The translations under genes and the position numbers were made by a program. From contig JAECUM010004310.1 of NCBI GenBank assembly GCA_016617855.1, forward strand, positions 62,001-126,000: 64,000 nt of DNA. The letters run 5' to 3'. Under the pieces are notes generated by a model. The model was not told the DNA's origin. It saw only the letters and a list, made by a program, of their open reading frames with translations, and ran no database searches. Numbering within the stretch: the stretch's first letter is position 1; each line of letters starts with the position of its first letter. Shown one piece after another: positions 48,209-57,962 of this stretch. This stretch comes from Megalonaias nervosa (Eukaryota > Mollusca > Bivalvia > Unionida > Unionidae).

Positions 48209-48783
48209 TCAGTCATTCGTTCTCCAGTTGCTCGTATAGTATGATTGTTGCTTTTTCACAGCCTCATTTTGTCGAGCTTGATTAACGGCAGACTCTAGAG
48301 TTAGATTTGCATCTAACTGCAACATTTCTGACAGTTTTGAATCTCGCAGTCCAACTACAAGTCGATCTCTGATCATTTCATCATGTAGTGGCCCGAAATT
48401 ACAATTATCTGCTAACACACAGATAGCTGTAACAAAACTGTCCACTGTTCCTCCCTCATCCTGTTTTCTTTGATTAAATTTTGCCCTTTCAAAAGTTACA
48501 TTCCTCTTTGGAATGAAATATCTCACGAATCTGTCACGGGCTTCCACCTCTTTTCATCTTCCTCTGTCAGGTTGAACGAAGACAAAATATCATCAGCCTC
48601 ACTTCCCATGGAATAAATCAAGGTATTAAATTGAATTTCTTCCTCTATTTCACTAAGTACAGACGCTTGACGAAAGCGTTCAAAGCGCTGAAACCACTTT
48701 TCCCAAGTTTCAGGTCTTGAAAAGTCAAATTTGTCCGGATTTGTAAATTGAAATGAAGCCATTTTCAGCTCTGATAATTTCAA
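48209..48783 (-). pseudogene. Gypsy gag (capsid-like) protein, one frameshift
   Basis: Two overlapping minus frames (48,523-48,783 and 48,209-48,547) cover a Gag capsid region. The first begins MKLSELKMASFQFTNPDKFD, with the WEKWFQRFERFRQAS segment typical of invertebrate Gypsy Gag. The second continues VRYFIPKRNVTFERAKFNQR, then LVVGLRDSKLSEMLQ. The break near 48,540 looks like a one-base indel. The start is either the MKL at 48,783 or the MAS seven codons later; the latter fits the family better. Confidence 0.8.
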
Positions 48784-49180
48784 TCCTGTATTTTTACCGT
48801 GTAATGTTATTTGTTATTGAAGAATAACTGCAGAAGGCGTTCTATACTATTTATTAAATACAAGACATCAATACAGCTAGGAAGGGGAGTAAAGACTGCC
48901 CTGAAAGTATTTTTCCCATAAACCAGCTGTTAGTGTGTATCAGTTCCAGTCCAGTGTGGAATATCTGATTACTTTTACTGTCACGTGATATTTCAAAGCT
49001 AATTAGATTAAGGTTTCCACTACAACAACAACTATCATATCAGGAGCTAATGCAAGGAGAACAAGACAACATGAAAAGCAGGCACAGTGACCTACAACAG
49101 CTTCGGCTTCAACAAGAGCAAGAATACTGCCGGATCACTATTTTATTTACACCGTAGAGTTCTTGGTCATAAACCAAGCT
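48784..49180. other. Left flank of the Gypsy element; LTR not established
   Basis: In minus-strand sense the sequence ahead of gag contains AATAAA and ends in ATAACA-like words, as an LTR might. I could not find a second copy downstream of the integrase (43-44.87 kb), so no LTR pair can be claimed. A region with CAACAACAAC and TACAACAGC follows at 49,020-49,110. Confidence 0.4.
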
Positions 49181-49189
49181 CTTAAAAGG

Positions 49190-49830
49190 TTACATAGAAC
49201 CACAGTATCAAAGGCAGTGACAGTTTCTCTCTCAGCGTGCTGCGTTCATCTGAATCTAGCAACTCGTCTTTCATACAAAATCTGTTGAAAGAATTGAAAT
49301 TGTCTCTTAAAGTATTGAAACCAAAACACTGCTCAGTGGAATTTATGTGGGTATCATCTCATATAGAAATTCCAAGAAATGAATGAGCAGATAAAGTAGC
49401 AACACAAAATCTAGAACTACCTGACGCCAACTCTATACAAAATAGTGTCCAGGAACTATATAGCATCATTACAAAGGACATAAATCACAAATAGCCAAAG
49501 GCATGGGACACCTGCCGCAAAAGCAGAATGATATATACAATTCAAAAAGAAGTAAGTAGGAAAATTAGGGCCCCAGTACTTATCAACCAGCAGGACTCCA
49601 AAATCATAAGAAGACGACAAACTGGAAAAACCCTAGAAGCAAGTACTTTTGGAAGATTCCTACTAAGTACAACAAGCTCCAACTGTCCCTACTGTCCAGT
49701 ACCCGAAACAATTGAACATATAATTAATGCATGCCCACAATACTCAATACAAAGAAGAATATTCGGAATTAAAAACAAAAACAAAAACAGACCAAACCCA
49801 TGGTGCCACTATCCTACCCTGAATATCTAG
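49190..49830 (+). pseudogene. LINE remnant with RNase H end and C-terminal zinc knuckle
   Basis: The plus-strand reading has EFMWVSSHIEIPRNE, a stop, then ADKVATQNLELP (about 49,340-49,430). This is the C-terminal RNase H motif W-SH-I-NE-AD carried by I/Jockey-like LINEs. The open frame 49,528-49,830 then gives GRFLLSTTSSNCPYCPVPET, then EHIINACPQY, the C-x2-C-H-C knuckle near the end of such polyproteins. The RT part is absent. It is a different family from the minus-strand LINE end at 3.9 kb. Confidence 0.65.
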
Positions 49831-50232
49831 GACAAAGTAATAAGAACATTTACAAAACTTACCAAAACATACTGGTCTACTTTTCTCAATTAAGAAAAAG
49901 AGGAAAAATATAATTTCCATATCTGAATAATAAAATCACCTAAAAATTACCATATAACAACATACATCTACTCAGAAAACAAGAATTATACCAGTCTTAT
50001 ACTAAAATTAATACAATACAAAGTACAACACAATTCCAATTTAAAAGAGTCGCCTCCTTCTAGTCTCAGGATGCCTAGAGCGTCAAATCAACAGGAGAAG
50101 GGAACAAATGTCATTCCGTTTTGGGGGGTGGTATCGCCGAGGCGAGTGAACCCAACTCCACGACCTTGCGCTTGTTCCTTATCAGACCAAAGGGACAACT
50201 CTCAGTCAAATTTCAGTTTACTTTATATTTCC

Positions 50233-50540
50233 ACCGCTCCGGTGGCCTAAGTGGTTAAAGCGTCGGTCTCGGATGCGGGAGATCGTGTTTTCTAACCCCG
50301 GCCGAGTCATACCAAAGAAGTTTTAAAATCGTACTTGCAGCTGCCTCGCATGACGCTCAGCATTAAGAGGTTAGTGTTAGGACTGGTCGGCCTGGTGTCA
50401 GGATAATTTGACTGGGTGGGACATGATGCTACATGTCTGCTGTGTGAAGACCCAGTGACAGACATCACTATAAACTGAAACATTGCAGATATCGTAGCAA
50501 TATGACTGAAAAATTGTTAAAGCTACGTTAAAAATCCAAA

Positions 50541-50596
<56 letters not shown>
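50233..50596 (+). mobile_element. SINE family B with long (CA)n tail
   Basis: Head with CCGGTGGCCTAAGTGGTTAA (A box) and a B-box region TTCTAACCCC. The body has GCATTAAGAGGTTAGTGTTAG, TGACTGGGTGGGACATGATG and TTGTTAAAGCTACG blocks. The tail is a (CA)n run of about 28 units (50,543-50,598). A likely duplication with mismatches flanks it: ACTTTATATTTCC (50,220-50,232) and ACTTTAAATTTCA (50,597-50,609). Confidence 0.85.
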
Positions 50597-50600
<4 letters not shown>

Positions 50601-50859
50601 TAAATTTCAACATTTACAAAATACAGACTTGTAATAATAAATAAGTCATCATCCAGGATATTTGTTTTATTAATTAGGGCAAAAACTTTATAACAATCTC
50701 TTTTTATCTTCATCTTCTATTCTAACCAGGCTCTCTGAGAACCGATATTATGGTGGTGCCCGAATACAAAGTTTCCTTACTAAACTGTCCCCCCCCCAAA
50801 AAAAAAAAATTATTATCATATATGAGCTGGTCATATATGACGAGGTCAAAAAGTCCATA

Positions 50860-51260
50860 TCATCAGCTCCAGCTGCACAAGGCGGCAAAGGATTAACGAA
50901 TAGAAAACCAAACCAAACTTTACACACAGTATAACCAACCTATCCCTAAATTATCAACAGTATAAATGATCCTAAACGCAGACAATCAGGCCCCTCTGCA
51001 CAGAGAGGCATCTTTATAACTTTAAATTAAGGGAACAACTATAGGGTTGACATATCCTACCCAAACGTAATAATTATATGGGTGGTATAAGTCCAATTAA
51101 TTAGGCCCAGCCGCATAAGGCGATAAACTCAGTTAAATTAGCACCAGTAATAGTTTAACTATACAATCAAAACTCTCCCACATAAATTTGATTCTATAAG
51201 GTGGTTCAATTCCCAAAACCATCAGGCCCGGTCACACAAGGATGACAATAATCAGTCTCA
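50860..51260. repeat. Degenerate repeat with CAGGCCCAGCTGCACAAGGCG word
   Basis: Units near 50,868 (CAGCTCCAGCTGCACAAGGC), 51,106 (AGGCCCAGCCGCATAAGGC) and 51,226 (AGGCCCGGTCACACAAGG), with a weaker one at 50,986, are each followed by an A-rich stretch. Spacing is about 120 bases. Confidence 0.6.
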
Positions 51261-51839
51261 AACAAATGAACAATCAAAATACAAAGGTGCATCAAAAATT
51301 AAAATTAAATTTCAGGGGCACAAACCAGTATCAGGTCTACCAGATAATTTTTCAACCACCAAAATCACATAAGCTATATAATCAAAATTTAGTGCAAGAT
51401 AACATTTTTTCGGGCCTTGGGACCCTTGGATGAAGTTATCTTGATCTATGACGGCGTGACACTTGACGGCCCAGTCCTTCTTTGGCCACCTCCAGACACC
51501 AAATTTAAGAGTACGAGGCTCAATTCCCACTCTTACTAATAACAAAGTCCCCGAGGTTCGTGCTTGCACTGAACAGGGGTGTCGTGGGGTGGTGGCTCTA
51601 TTCCCACCCAAAGAAAAATAAGCACTCTGTATACAATAACGTGTCGGGCAGTGTCACTCGCTTGCCCACTGCCTGACGAGAAACTAGGTAGCTTGCCTAG
51701 CAAGCATTAGCCCGACGTACATTGCAGATTTGTCGAACACATCGTTAAGAGAGCATCTGTTGGAGCAAGTCGAGGTTTAGTGGTATAAGAAGTGAATGGG
51801 GGCCGGGGAAAATAGTGACTATGGGACTTCCATGTTAAA

Positions 51840-52040
51840 AAGTGCCGCCGCCATATAGGGACAAGATTTATAGGGACAATGGGAATTAGCATTACAGACA
51901 GGGTCCCGGCACTATAAGGACAAAAGGCATTTTAACATGCGTGTGTCTGTACAGGGACAAGGGGTATTTAACATAGGGAATGTATAATAGCATTGTATTG
52001 GGCCTCTCTAGGGACAATAGGAATTGAACAGGGGTGACGT
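51840..52040. repeat. Short repeats with (T)AGGGACAA word
   Basis: ATAGGGACAAG, ATAGGGACAAT, ATAAGGACAAA, ACAGGGACAAG and CTAGGGACAAT occur in about 170 bases, several followed by GGAATT-A or GGTATTTAACAT. This region lies just outside the recognised Polinton genes and may belong to its terminal region. Confidence 0.6.
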
Positions 52041-52570
52041 CACGGTACTGTACGCTGGGGAAACAATGGTAACAATGTTGCAATGGGCTGACCTCAATTG
52101 GGCGGAACAGAGTGGCATCGGGCTGACCTGAATACGCGTTACTCTAGGGAGAAACACATTAGAGACATAGACATAGAGACGTGGTTAGAGACAAGGTTAG
52201 AGACATAGACATATCACACAAACATAGATCTATCGACATAAATCTATCACACAAAAACTTGACTCAAAAATTTATTAGGCAAGAGAGAATAGGCATCTTT
52301 TCGAGACAGGTGAGTGGCCCTGAAAAGGGCCTTTGGGGTTTCGTCTTCTTCTTCTTCTACTGTCCTCTTTTCTACCAGTTCCTGATCTTCTTCACTACAT
52401 TTTTCGTCTTCTTCTTCTTCTTCTTTTCATCCTTTACTTCTCCACTTCCTTTTACTCTTTCTCCAAAGGGGTTTGTTAAGGAAAAAAAGACACACGCACA
52501 CACACACACGCTACCAACAAACAATAATATTTTTGGCAACTTGATCAGACTCTCTTTTCTAGAGATCTTG

Positions 52571-53138
52571 TTAGCCTTGAGAAGAGATGTGTTTTTTTTT
52601 TAAACTCCAAATACACCTGTCAGTGATGACACCTCCCAGGTCTGGCCCCACACACGTAACATCGGTTCCAATCGTCGTCCCAACTGATGCGTGTGGTTGG
52701 GAGTGCGGAGGCAGCTTGATTGGCTTCAATACCCCAATCTTTGGTTTGAGGGATAGGGAAGACTTGTTCCTGTCTAATTCTTCTATTCCACACCCGTGGA
52801 TGTTGTGGTCTCTGCGGTTCCCATCCTCTTCGCTGCCTCTCCAATTCCTCGTCCGTCTTCTATCTGAGGGACTACAGGTCTTGGTGGTGCTGTTAGTGGC
52901 TGTGGTGCTTGTCGCTGGGGCGGTGTCCTCACAATGGGCTTGACTTTGTTGGTCTGTCTCAGGATGAGGTGAGGCAGGATCCTTTCTTTCTTTTCCTTTT
53001 CCTTTTTTTCTTTTTCCTCTCCTCCTCTCCCTCAATTCTGGCACTTTCTGCAATAGCTTCCATGGCCAGCTCATTCAGCAGGCGCCGGGAATGCTCCAGG
53101 TGAATTTGGAGTTCAAGCAGTTTTTCCAGTCCACTCAT
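52571..53138 (-). pseudogene. Polinton small protein, coiled-coil start, basic middle
   Basis: The best start is the ATG at 53,138. The reading MSGLEKLLELQIHLEHSRRL is an amphipathic helix with heptad-like leucines, followed by a long Glu/Lys-Arg block. Poly-purine sequence then invites frameshifts, and the open frames beyond (52,571-53,074) are Thr/Pro-rich and may or may not be the true continuation. It is the last recognisable gene at the 3' end of the cluster. Function unknown; by composition it could bind DNA or line the capsid, which is inference. Confidence 0.45.
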
Positions 53139-53600
53139 GTTGCTGAAGTTGATACGTCAACAGTGGAAGCCAGACTGACGAACGCTCCGCATTATCCCTG
53201 AAGCACGGACGTGAAGGAAAACACCCCCTTACTCAAAAACTACCAATACCCACACCACGACCAAAACATGGAACGCGCGGACCTAAAAGAAACACTCACG
53301 TTCACTTTTTTCCTACAAGCACACATTATTATCATCCAGACATACAACCTTAACACACACACACACACACACACACTATCTTACAACCAGGGAAACGAAG
53401 TGTTTATAGGCACACTTCTATCCCATCACTTACAAACACACACATTATCTTACAAGCCAAGGAAACCAAGTGTTTATAGGCACACTTCTATATTTTGACA
53501 TAAAAAAACACACTCACAGACCAACACACAAATACAGATAAATTTTGGCAATAGAATAGTATGTCTTTTCTAGATTTTTGGGGAAGCCTTCAAAAGGGTT
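53139..53600. repeat. (CA)n and duplicated 41-bp block between Polinton genes
   Basis: A (CA)n run lies at 53,352-53,375. A block containing AAGTGTTTATAGGCACACTTCTAT occurs twice (about 53,398-53,421 and 53,468-53,491), each preceded by ATCTTACAA-CCA-GGAAAC. AAGTGT/ACACTT inside each copy makes a short inverted repeat. Confidence 0.75.
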
Positions 53601-53634
53601 ATTTTATTGTTTAAGAGTTTTTAGGCAATCTCTC

Positions 53635-54059
53635 TTAACGTCTGCGATTACGTCCCCGTTTGGATGCAGGCTTTCCCACTGGATGCGGCCTGCTTCTTCG
53701 GAAGGAGAACTCCATAGTATCCATTCTACAGTCCACAAAACCTCTGTCTGGCTCCTGTTGTTGCTGCTGCTGCTGCAGTTGATGATGATCTCTCTGCTGT
53801 TTCTGAAGTCTGTACTTCTCGGTCCATTCTTCTTCCGCCTTTTTATTTCTTCTCTGAAGACCTCTTCTATCAGGTCTTGTGCCACTTTCAACATCCTGAC
53901 ATTTTCAATCTCTTCAGGCTTTGGCATCAGATTTTGCCTGACAAGATGCAAATGAACTTGGGCTTCATTCAGTTTAGCTAGTTTGGAAATCATCTTCACA
54001 GGCTGACGCATTAACAATGGATGACCCCACTGGAGACCGCCGCGAATTATATGTCTCAA
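53635..54059 (-). pseudogene. Polinton small protein, helical then Gln-rich with Arg-rich end
   Basis: Starts at 54,059 with MRHIIRGGLQWGHPLLMRQP. It continues as a charged helix (SKLAKLNEAQVHLHLVRQN, then IEEVFREEI). After a one-base shift near 53,830 the other frame gives KYRLQKQQRD, a run of Gln encoded by CAG/CAA repeats, and the end HPVGKPASKRGRNRRR before a TAA at 53,635. The in-frame alternative end is Ser/Asn-rich and looks like a shadow. The basic tail suggests nucleic-acid binding. I know no functional assignment. It lies just downstream of the protease gene. Confidence 0.55.
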
Positions 54060-54354
54060 GCGCTGATGCGATAGAAAACATCCCTACGGTTTTTTGGTAG
54101 GAACGCTACAGCTCATCTCATGTACAGAGATAGAGAGAAGTCAAGGAGCATATATAGTGATAAAAAAATTTAAAACAAACCACAAACAATAATTTTTTGA
54201 TAACATTTTCATTCAGCCAACAAACAGTCAACAGATAAATAACATCAACACATTTTTTCAAATAACAAATTTTTAACAAGGTTGACAAAGTTGTGAAGTC
54301 AAATTTGACTTCCACTGATGGAGGTCATTTGGACATTGATGTACACTACGTTTC

Positions 54355-54763
54355 CTAGCTAAAGAAAAGAGACATCCATAATGGAAAATAAGTAACTAAA
54401 TGTTCTAAGGAATATCTAAGACCGCGTTGATGAAGAAAATACACACAATATTGTCCACACCATGGAATCTGTGCTTTGTAATTTTACATTATTGAATCGC
54501 GTAGCCTAGGCATTTCTTCTCATAAAGTCGATGATGTCGTCTTCTAAAGGCAGTAATCCATACGAATCAAAATACTCCACACAGGTATCATGGGGAAAGT
54601 AGACGGCTACCCAGTGGGTTCCTGGGAGATGACTGTTGATGACATAAACTAGATGGTCTTTAGGTTTGCGATGAGGAAGTTCATCTTTAGCGCACACGAC
54701 AGGATTCCAAGAAGCGGTGTACGGACTCTTTTTCAAAAGGTAATAAAGTTCCCATGTATTCAT
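54355..54763 (-). pseudogene. PRO: Adenain-like cysteine protease (Polinton PRO)
   Basis: This is the capsid maturation protease of the adenovirus-type C5/Ulp1-related family. The 85-codon frame from MNTWELYYLLKK holds the catalytic His50 in PGTHWVAVYF and the acidic residue Asp66 in VEYFDSYG. After a frameshift near 54,460 a second frame supplies the Gln and nucleophile Cys in CGQYCVYFLHQRG and ends at 54,355. The total of about 136 codons is the expected size for a Polinton protease. The frame break lies between His/Asp and Cys, so no active enzyme can be made from this copy. It lies directly downstream of the Cys/His protein gene, in the usual morphogenesis cluster. Confidence 0.9.
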
Positions 54764-54804
54764 TTTGTTTTCTTTTTTCTTTTTTCACAGATAATGATAA
54801 GTCG

Positions 54805-55294
54805 TCAATTCAATCCCGATTTTTGCATGAAAATCTCTGTCAAGTAAACGTCTCTTCGCTTTGTCTCCGTAGTTTGTGCCAACAGAGATTCGAAGCGATG
54901 GATCTCCAGAGCAGTCAATGGAGGAGAGGAATGATCACGCAAGTCTTTATGCCACTGATGCAACACTGCTTCTTCTGAGATGAGACCCCATGCGTCATCG
55001 AGATACTCGTCCAAGTTTTCTTCTTGACTCAGCATCAGACATTTATCGTGTTGAATTTGACTGGGATGATCGTTCTGACATCCACAACAATCTTTCTTCG
55101 TCAACCCTGTAATTGTTTCTGCCAGGTGTTTGGCAAAACAGGAGACTAAATGTTGTTCTTGTTCCGGCCATCTGGACATTATCATTATCTCTTCGTCTTT
55201 GTCTTTTTTTAGTGGGTTGTTCTGCTTCCAAGACATCCTCCCATTCCATTTCCAAAGAGGTTCCAAAATTCAAAGACGGATAAGTGTCTTCCAT
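54805..55294 (-). pseudogene. Polinton conserved Cys/His protein (CxxC-HPSQ-H-C)
   Basis: Two overlapping frames share the gene: MEDTYPSLNFGTSLEMEWED (from 55,294) and the frame that gives ETITGLTKKDCCGCQNDHPS, then QIQHDKCLMLSQEENLDEYL and a C-terminal helix to 54,805. The CCGC-x4-HPSQ-x2-H-x2-C cluster looks like a small zinc-binding site. Proteins with this CxxC/HPSQ/H pattern and an acidic Y/F-D-AW tail recur in Polinton-like elements next to the capsid genes (from memory, not checked). The start at 55,294 is only a few bases past the capsid-gene stop. Role unknown. Confidence 0.7.
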
Positions 55295-55299
55295 AGCTT

Positions 55300-56605
55300 C
55301 TAATAGTCTAGAATGACTTCTCTCAAACTGTTGACTTCTAGAGTGTTGTCGAATTCGGCAAACAAGATCACGTTAGCCGCCTCGGTTAGAGCTTCTGCAA
55401 ACTGAAGTTACACACGCAGTTGGCCAGATTTTATAGGGTGGAAATGTCCCTCGTCGCTGACTTGGTCTGGAGTGAAATCGAAAGTTTACAAAGCGTAACC
55501 TCCTGAATAATCGTCGTACTAAATGCCGTATATGCTGTTGGTCCCTAACTGTCCAGTGGCTTCGTAAAATGAGAAGTACGATCTCAAGTAATTCTTCTCC
55601 GTAAACGTAGGTTCGAAGAAATCTGGCACACAAGGTTTTGCCATCGCGTCTGACTTCGATCTTGGACACTCTCTAGTGCTTAAACTGGAAAGGATTGGCA
55701 GTGACGGCTGCGTTAAGGGCTTCGTTACTGACGATACCAATTGATTAAACGTTTGGGTAACTGTCCTTGGAACAGATGATCTTCGATCTTGGATCGGAGT
55801 CCGGCGGCAATGGTGAAGGTTTTCACATCCACGCGTCGTATCAGATACTTGGCGGTCGTTCTGCTCAAAGTGTGGTTAATGTCATTTCCCACTTTAGGTA
55901 ACACTTCCACGCGTTGCACGTAAAGTCTGGCTTCTTTGATGATAGTTTTGTACTCGTTGGCATGGGCCATTAAATGGAGAACGGTACTACTGCGATTCAG
56001 TCTAAGGCGGATATCCACTCCATTCAGCAAATACTTTACTTGCAACCACATGTCCAAATGCAAACGATCCATCTGTTCTAAACTACGTCCTTGCAGGAGT
56101 TTCTTTCAACATTGTGAGGATCGTCATCTGTTGTCAGGACTGTGTCGTTAACCTTGTCCAACCCCGCTGTATCAGGTTTCCATACGACGCAAGCATCAAG
56201 ATGAGTGTTCTTGGCATCTTTTCCGTACGTCAAGAGCTTTTCGAGGAATGCTTGGTAAAGGTAAGTATCCATTCTGCTGCTGACCAGATTGTTATTCAAG
56301 CACAAATCCACTTCGCTGAACAAGAAATGAATGAAATTATTGACGGGAGCAACACTGGCATCGGCTCCCGAAGCGGTGTGGTCCGCTTTGATCACTTTGA
56401 CTTTTAGGTACAAGTAACTGTTATTCAGATCGATGTAATCTTCAGGCTGTCCTTTGATTTCAAATTCGATAGGAGCTGAAACCGTCAAAGAGGAGACGGG
56501 ATGAAATTCTACCTATTGGTATTCTTGCATCGTCATCATAGTGGGTGACATGGCAAACACATCCAGTTCCGACTTGGAACATTCGCAAGACTCTTGCTGC
56601 ATCAT
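55300..56605 (-). pseudogene. MCP: Double jelly-roll major capsid protein (Polinton MCP)
   Basis: This is the major capsid protein, the hexon-like building block (F54H12.2-like family in invertebrate annotations). The start ATG is at 56,605 (MMQQESCECSKSELDVFAM). A stop at 56,513 precedes VEFHPVSSLTVSAPIEFEIK. The next 120 codons (56,078-56,488) are clean and include EDYIDLNNSYLYLKVKV and NNFIHFLFSEVDLCLNNNLV, the first jelly-roll strands. Then come a frameshift, a second frame with LPKVGNDINHTLSRTTAKYL, another shift, and the C-terminal part (SGGYAL, TFDFTPDQVSDEGHFHPIKS, EAANVILFAEFDNTLEVN) with three internal stops, ending at 55,300. The span allows about 435 codons, the family's normal size. 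The coverage is complete but broken in several places. Confidence 0.93.
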
Positions 56606-56670
56606 TTTTCTCTGTAACTTTTTAATCAAAAACGTCTAAGTCTCGGACGGTTCTTCTTTTCCTGGTCTTT

Positions 56671-57051
56671 CTAGCTCTGGGGGGTGTGAAATCCTCTGGA
56701 GTGGTGTCTTCGTCGTCTCTTTCTACCTTGTCCTTGCTGTGGTGTCAGGGAAGCAGGAATGCCTGACTGGGCAGCGTCCAGGGTATTTATAGAAGTTTCT
56801 TGTCGGCCCAAAATGTCTTTTCCAGTTTGAAGCAAGATAGTTTTGCCTGCTCTCAAGAAGGCTTCTTTGGGGTTTTGTTTGTCGATGACGATGTTTTGGA
56901 GAAATTCTTTTCCGTGCGTCAAAGCGGCATCTTTCAAGGCGTGCAATCCTCGTGTCACCATCGGTTTCAAAACGGGAGCCACCAAACGAAACGCCGATTT
57001 CAGCATATCTCCAAAACAATGTCCTCGCCGTCGAGCGACTCCTGTGTACAC
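56671..57051 (-). CDS. Small basic virion-type protein between capsid genes
   Basis: A clean 126-codon frame. MYTGVARRRGHCFGDMLKSA at the start has the RRGHG-G-like signature followed by amphipathic helices (FRLVAPVLKPMVTRGLHAL, GKTILLQTGKDIL) and ends in an Arg/His/Lys tail RKRRRRHHSR. A protein with the same layout lies between penton-like and major capsid genes in many Polintons. By position and composition it is comparable to adenovirus cement or core proteins, which is inference. It is one of the few genes here without visible disruption, though the true start could lie just upstream of the Met used. Confidence 0.75.
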   Translation of the reverse strand: MYTGVARRRGHCFGDMLKSAFRLVAPVLKPMVTRGLHALKDAALTHGKEFLQNIVIDKQNPKEAFLRAGKTILLQTGKDILGRQETSINTLDAAQSGIPASLTPQQGQGRKRRRRHHSRGFHTPQS

Positions 57052-57063
57052 AGGAAATATGAC

Positions 57064-57942
57064 TTACAAGTTGCTAGAGAATCGTTTTCGAAAATGGAGA
57101 TTCACTGTGACTTTCCCTTTGGAGAATGGAATATTTTGTCCAAGATCTCTTTTTATACCAATGTTGACACATCGAAATACGACTTACTGACGGGTAAATA
57201 GTGAGGATGTACAAGTTCGCGGTGAACGTGATAGGTGTTTCCACCTTCCTCGTCAGTGGTAGTGGCAAAATCCGCTTTGAAAGGAGTTACTTGCACTAAC
57301 GGTGCCGATGTGTGTCCCATCACATTGAACTCCACCACATCGTAGTACACAAAGATCAAATTTAATCCTTGGTTCATTTCTACTGGGTAACAAAAACGTT
57401 TTCGCAAAATTTAAGTTGTTGGTGACGCGTGGCATGAGTGAACCCTTCACCATGTTGAGGTCTCCGCTCAAAATGTCAAACAATTTAGGACAAAATGTAA
57501 TAGACAACGTTTTGGCATCCGAAAATTTAATCGGTAGGCGACGAGCCACTTTATGGTACAAGATGGAGACACTTTGTTTCGTTTTCTCCTAGGCTTTACC
57601 AAACAGCGTGTTGAATTTGGAAGCAATCATATCCACCAGATGTTGACCGTTAAAATAATAGCCTGCGTAATTTTTCAACATATAGATGTACCATGCAGTG
57701 TCGGGAGACACTGGTCGTTTCATAGAGGCATCTACAGTTTCGTTTTCATTCAAGCATTGTTGCACTTGTTCGTTCAGAACTTCGATATCAAAAGTGTTTT
57801 CATTTTCTGTGATGTTTTTGATTTGTGTAAGGTGACTCATTTCCACCAAAGCCACTTCCCAATGGGCTTCGTGATCCAGTTGGATGGCCTGAGGTAATCT
57901 GGTCATGAAACAGCACAAAGTATTCTGAAGAAACACATCCAT
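57064..57942 (-). pseudogene. mCP: Penton-like minor capsid protein (Polinton mCP)
   Basis: The minor single-jelly-roll protein that forms capsid vertices. The first 117 codons (57,589-57,942) are open from MDVFLQNTLCCFMTRLPQAI, with the family block LDHEAHWEVALVEMSHLTQI and later VSPDTAWYIYMLKNYAGYYF. Two more frames supply the rest: RRLPIKFSDAKTLSI, then NLIFVYYDVVEFNVMGHTSA, HVHRELVHPHYLPVSKSYFD and the last strand KGKVTVNLHFRKR before a TAA at 57,064. At least three frameshifts are needed to read through. The total of about 290 codons fits the family. It lies immediately upstream of the basic protein and the major capsid gene, the standard order. Confidence 0.88.
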
Positions 57943-57962
57943 ACAACTGTCACTGGGTAAGG

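Noticed and set aside
52181..52603. Plus-strand 140-codon frame with Phe-rich middle
   Set aside because: The hydrophobic run comes from TTC/TCTTCTT low-complexity DNA; no conserved pattern and wrong strand for the element.
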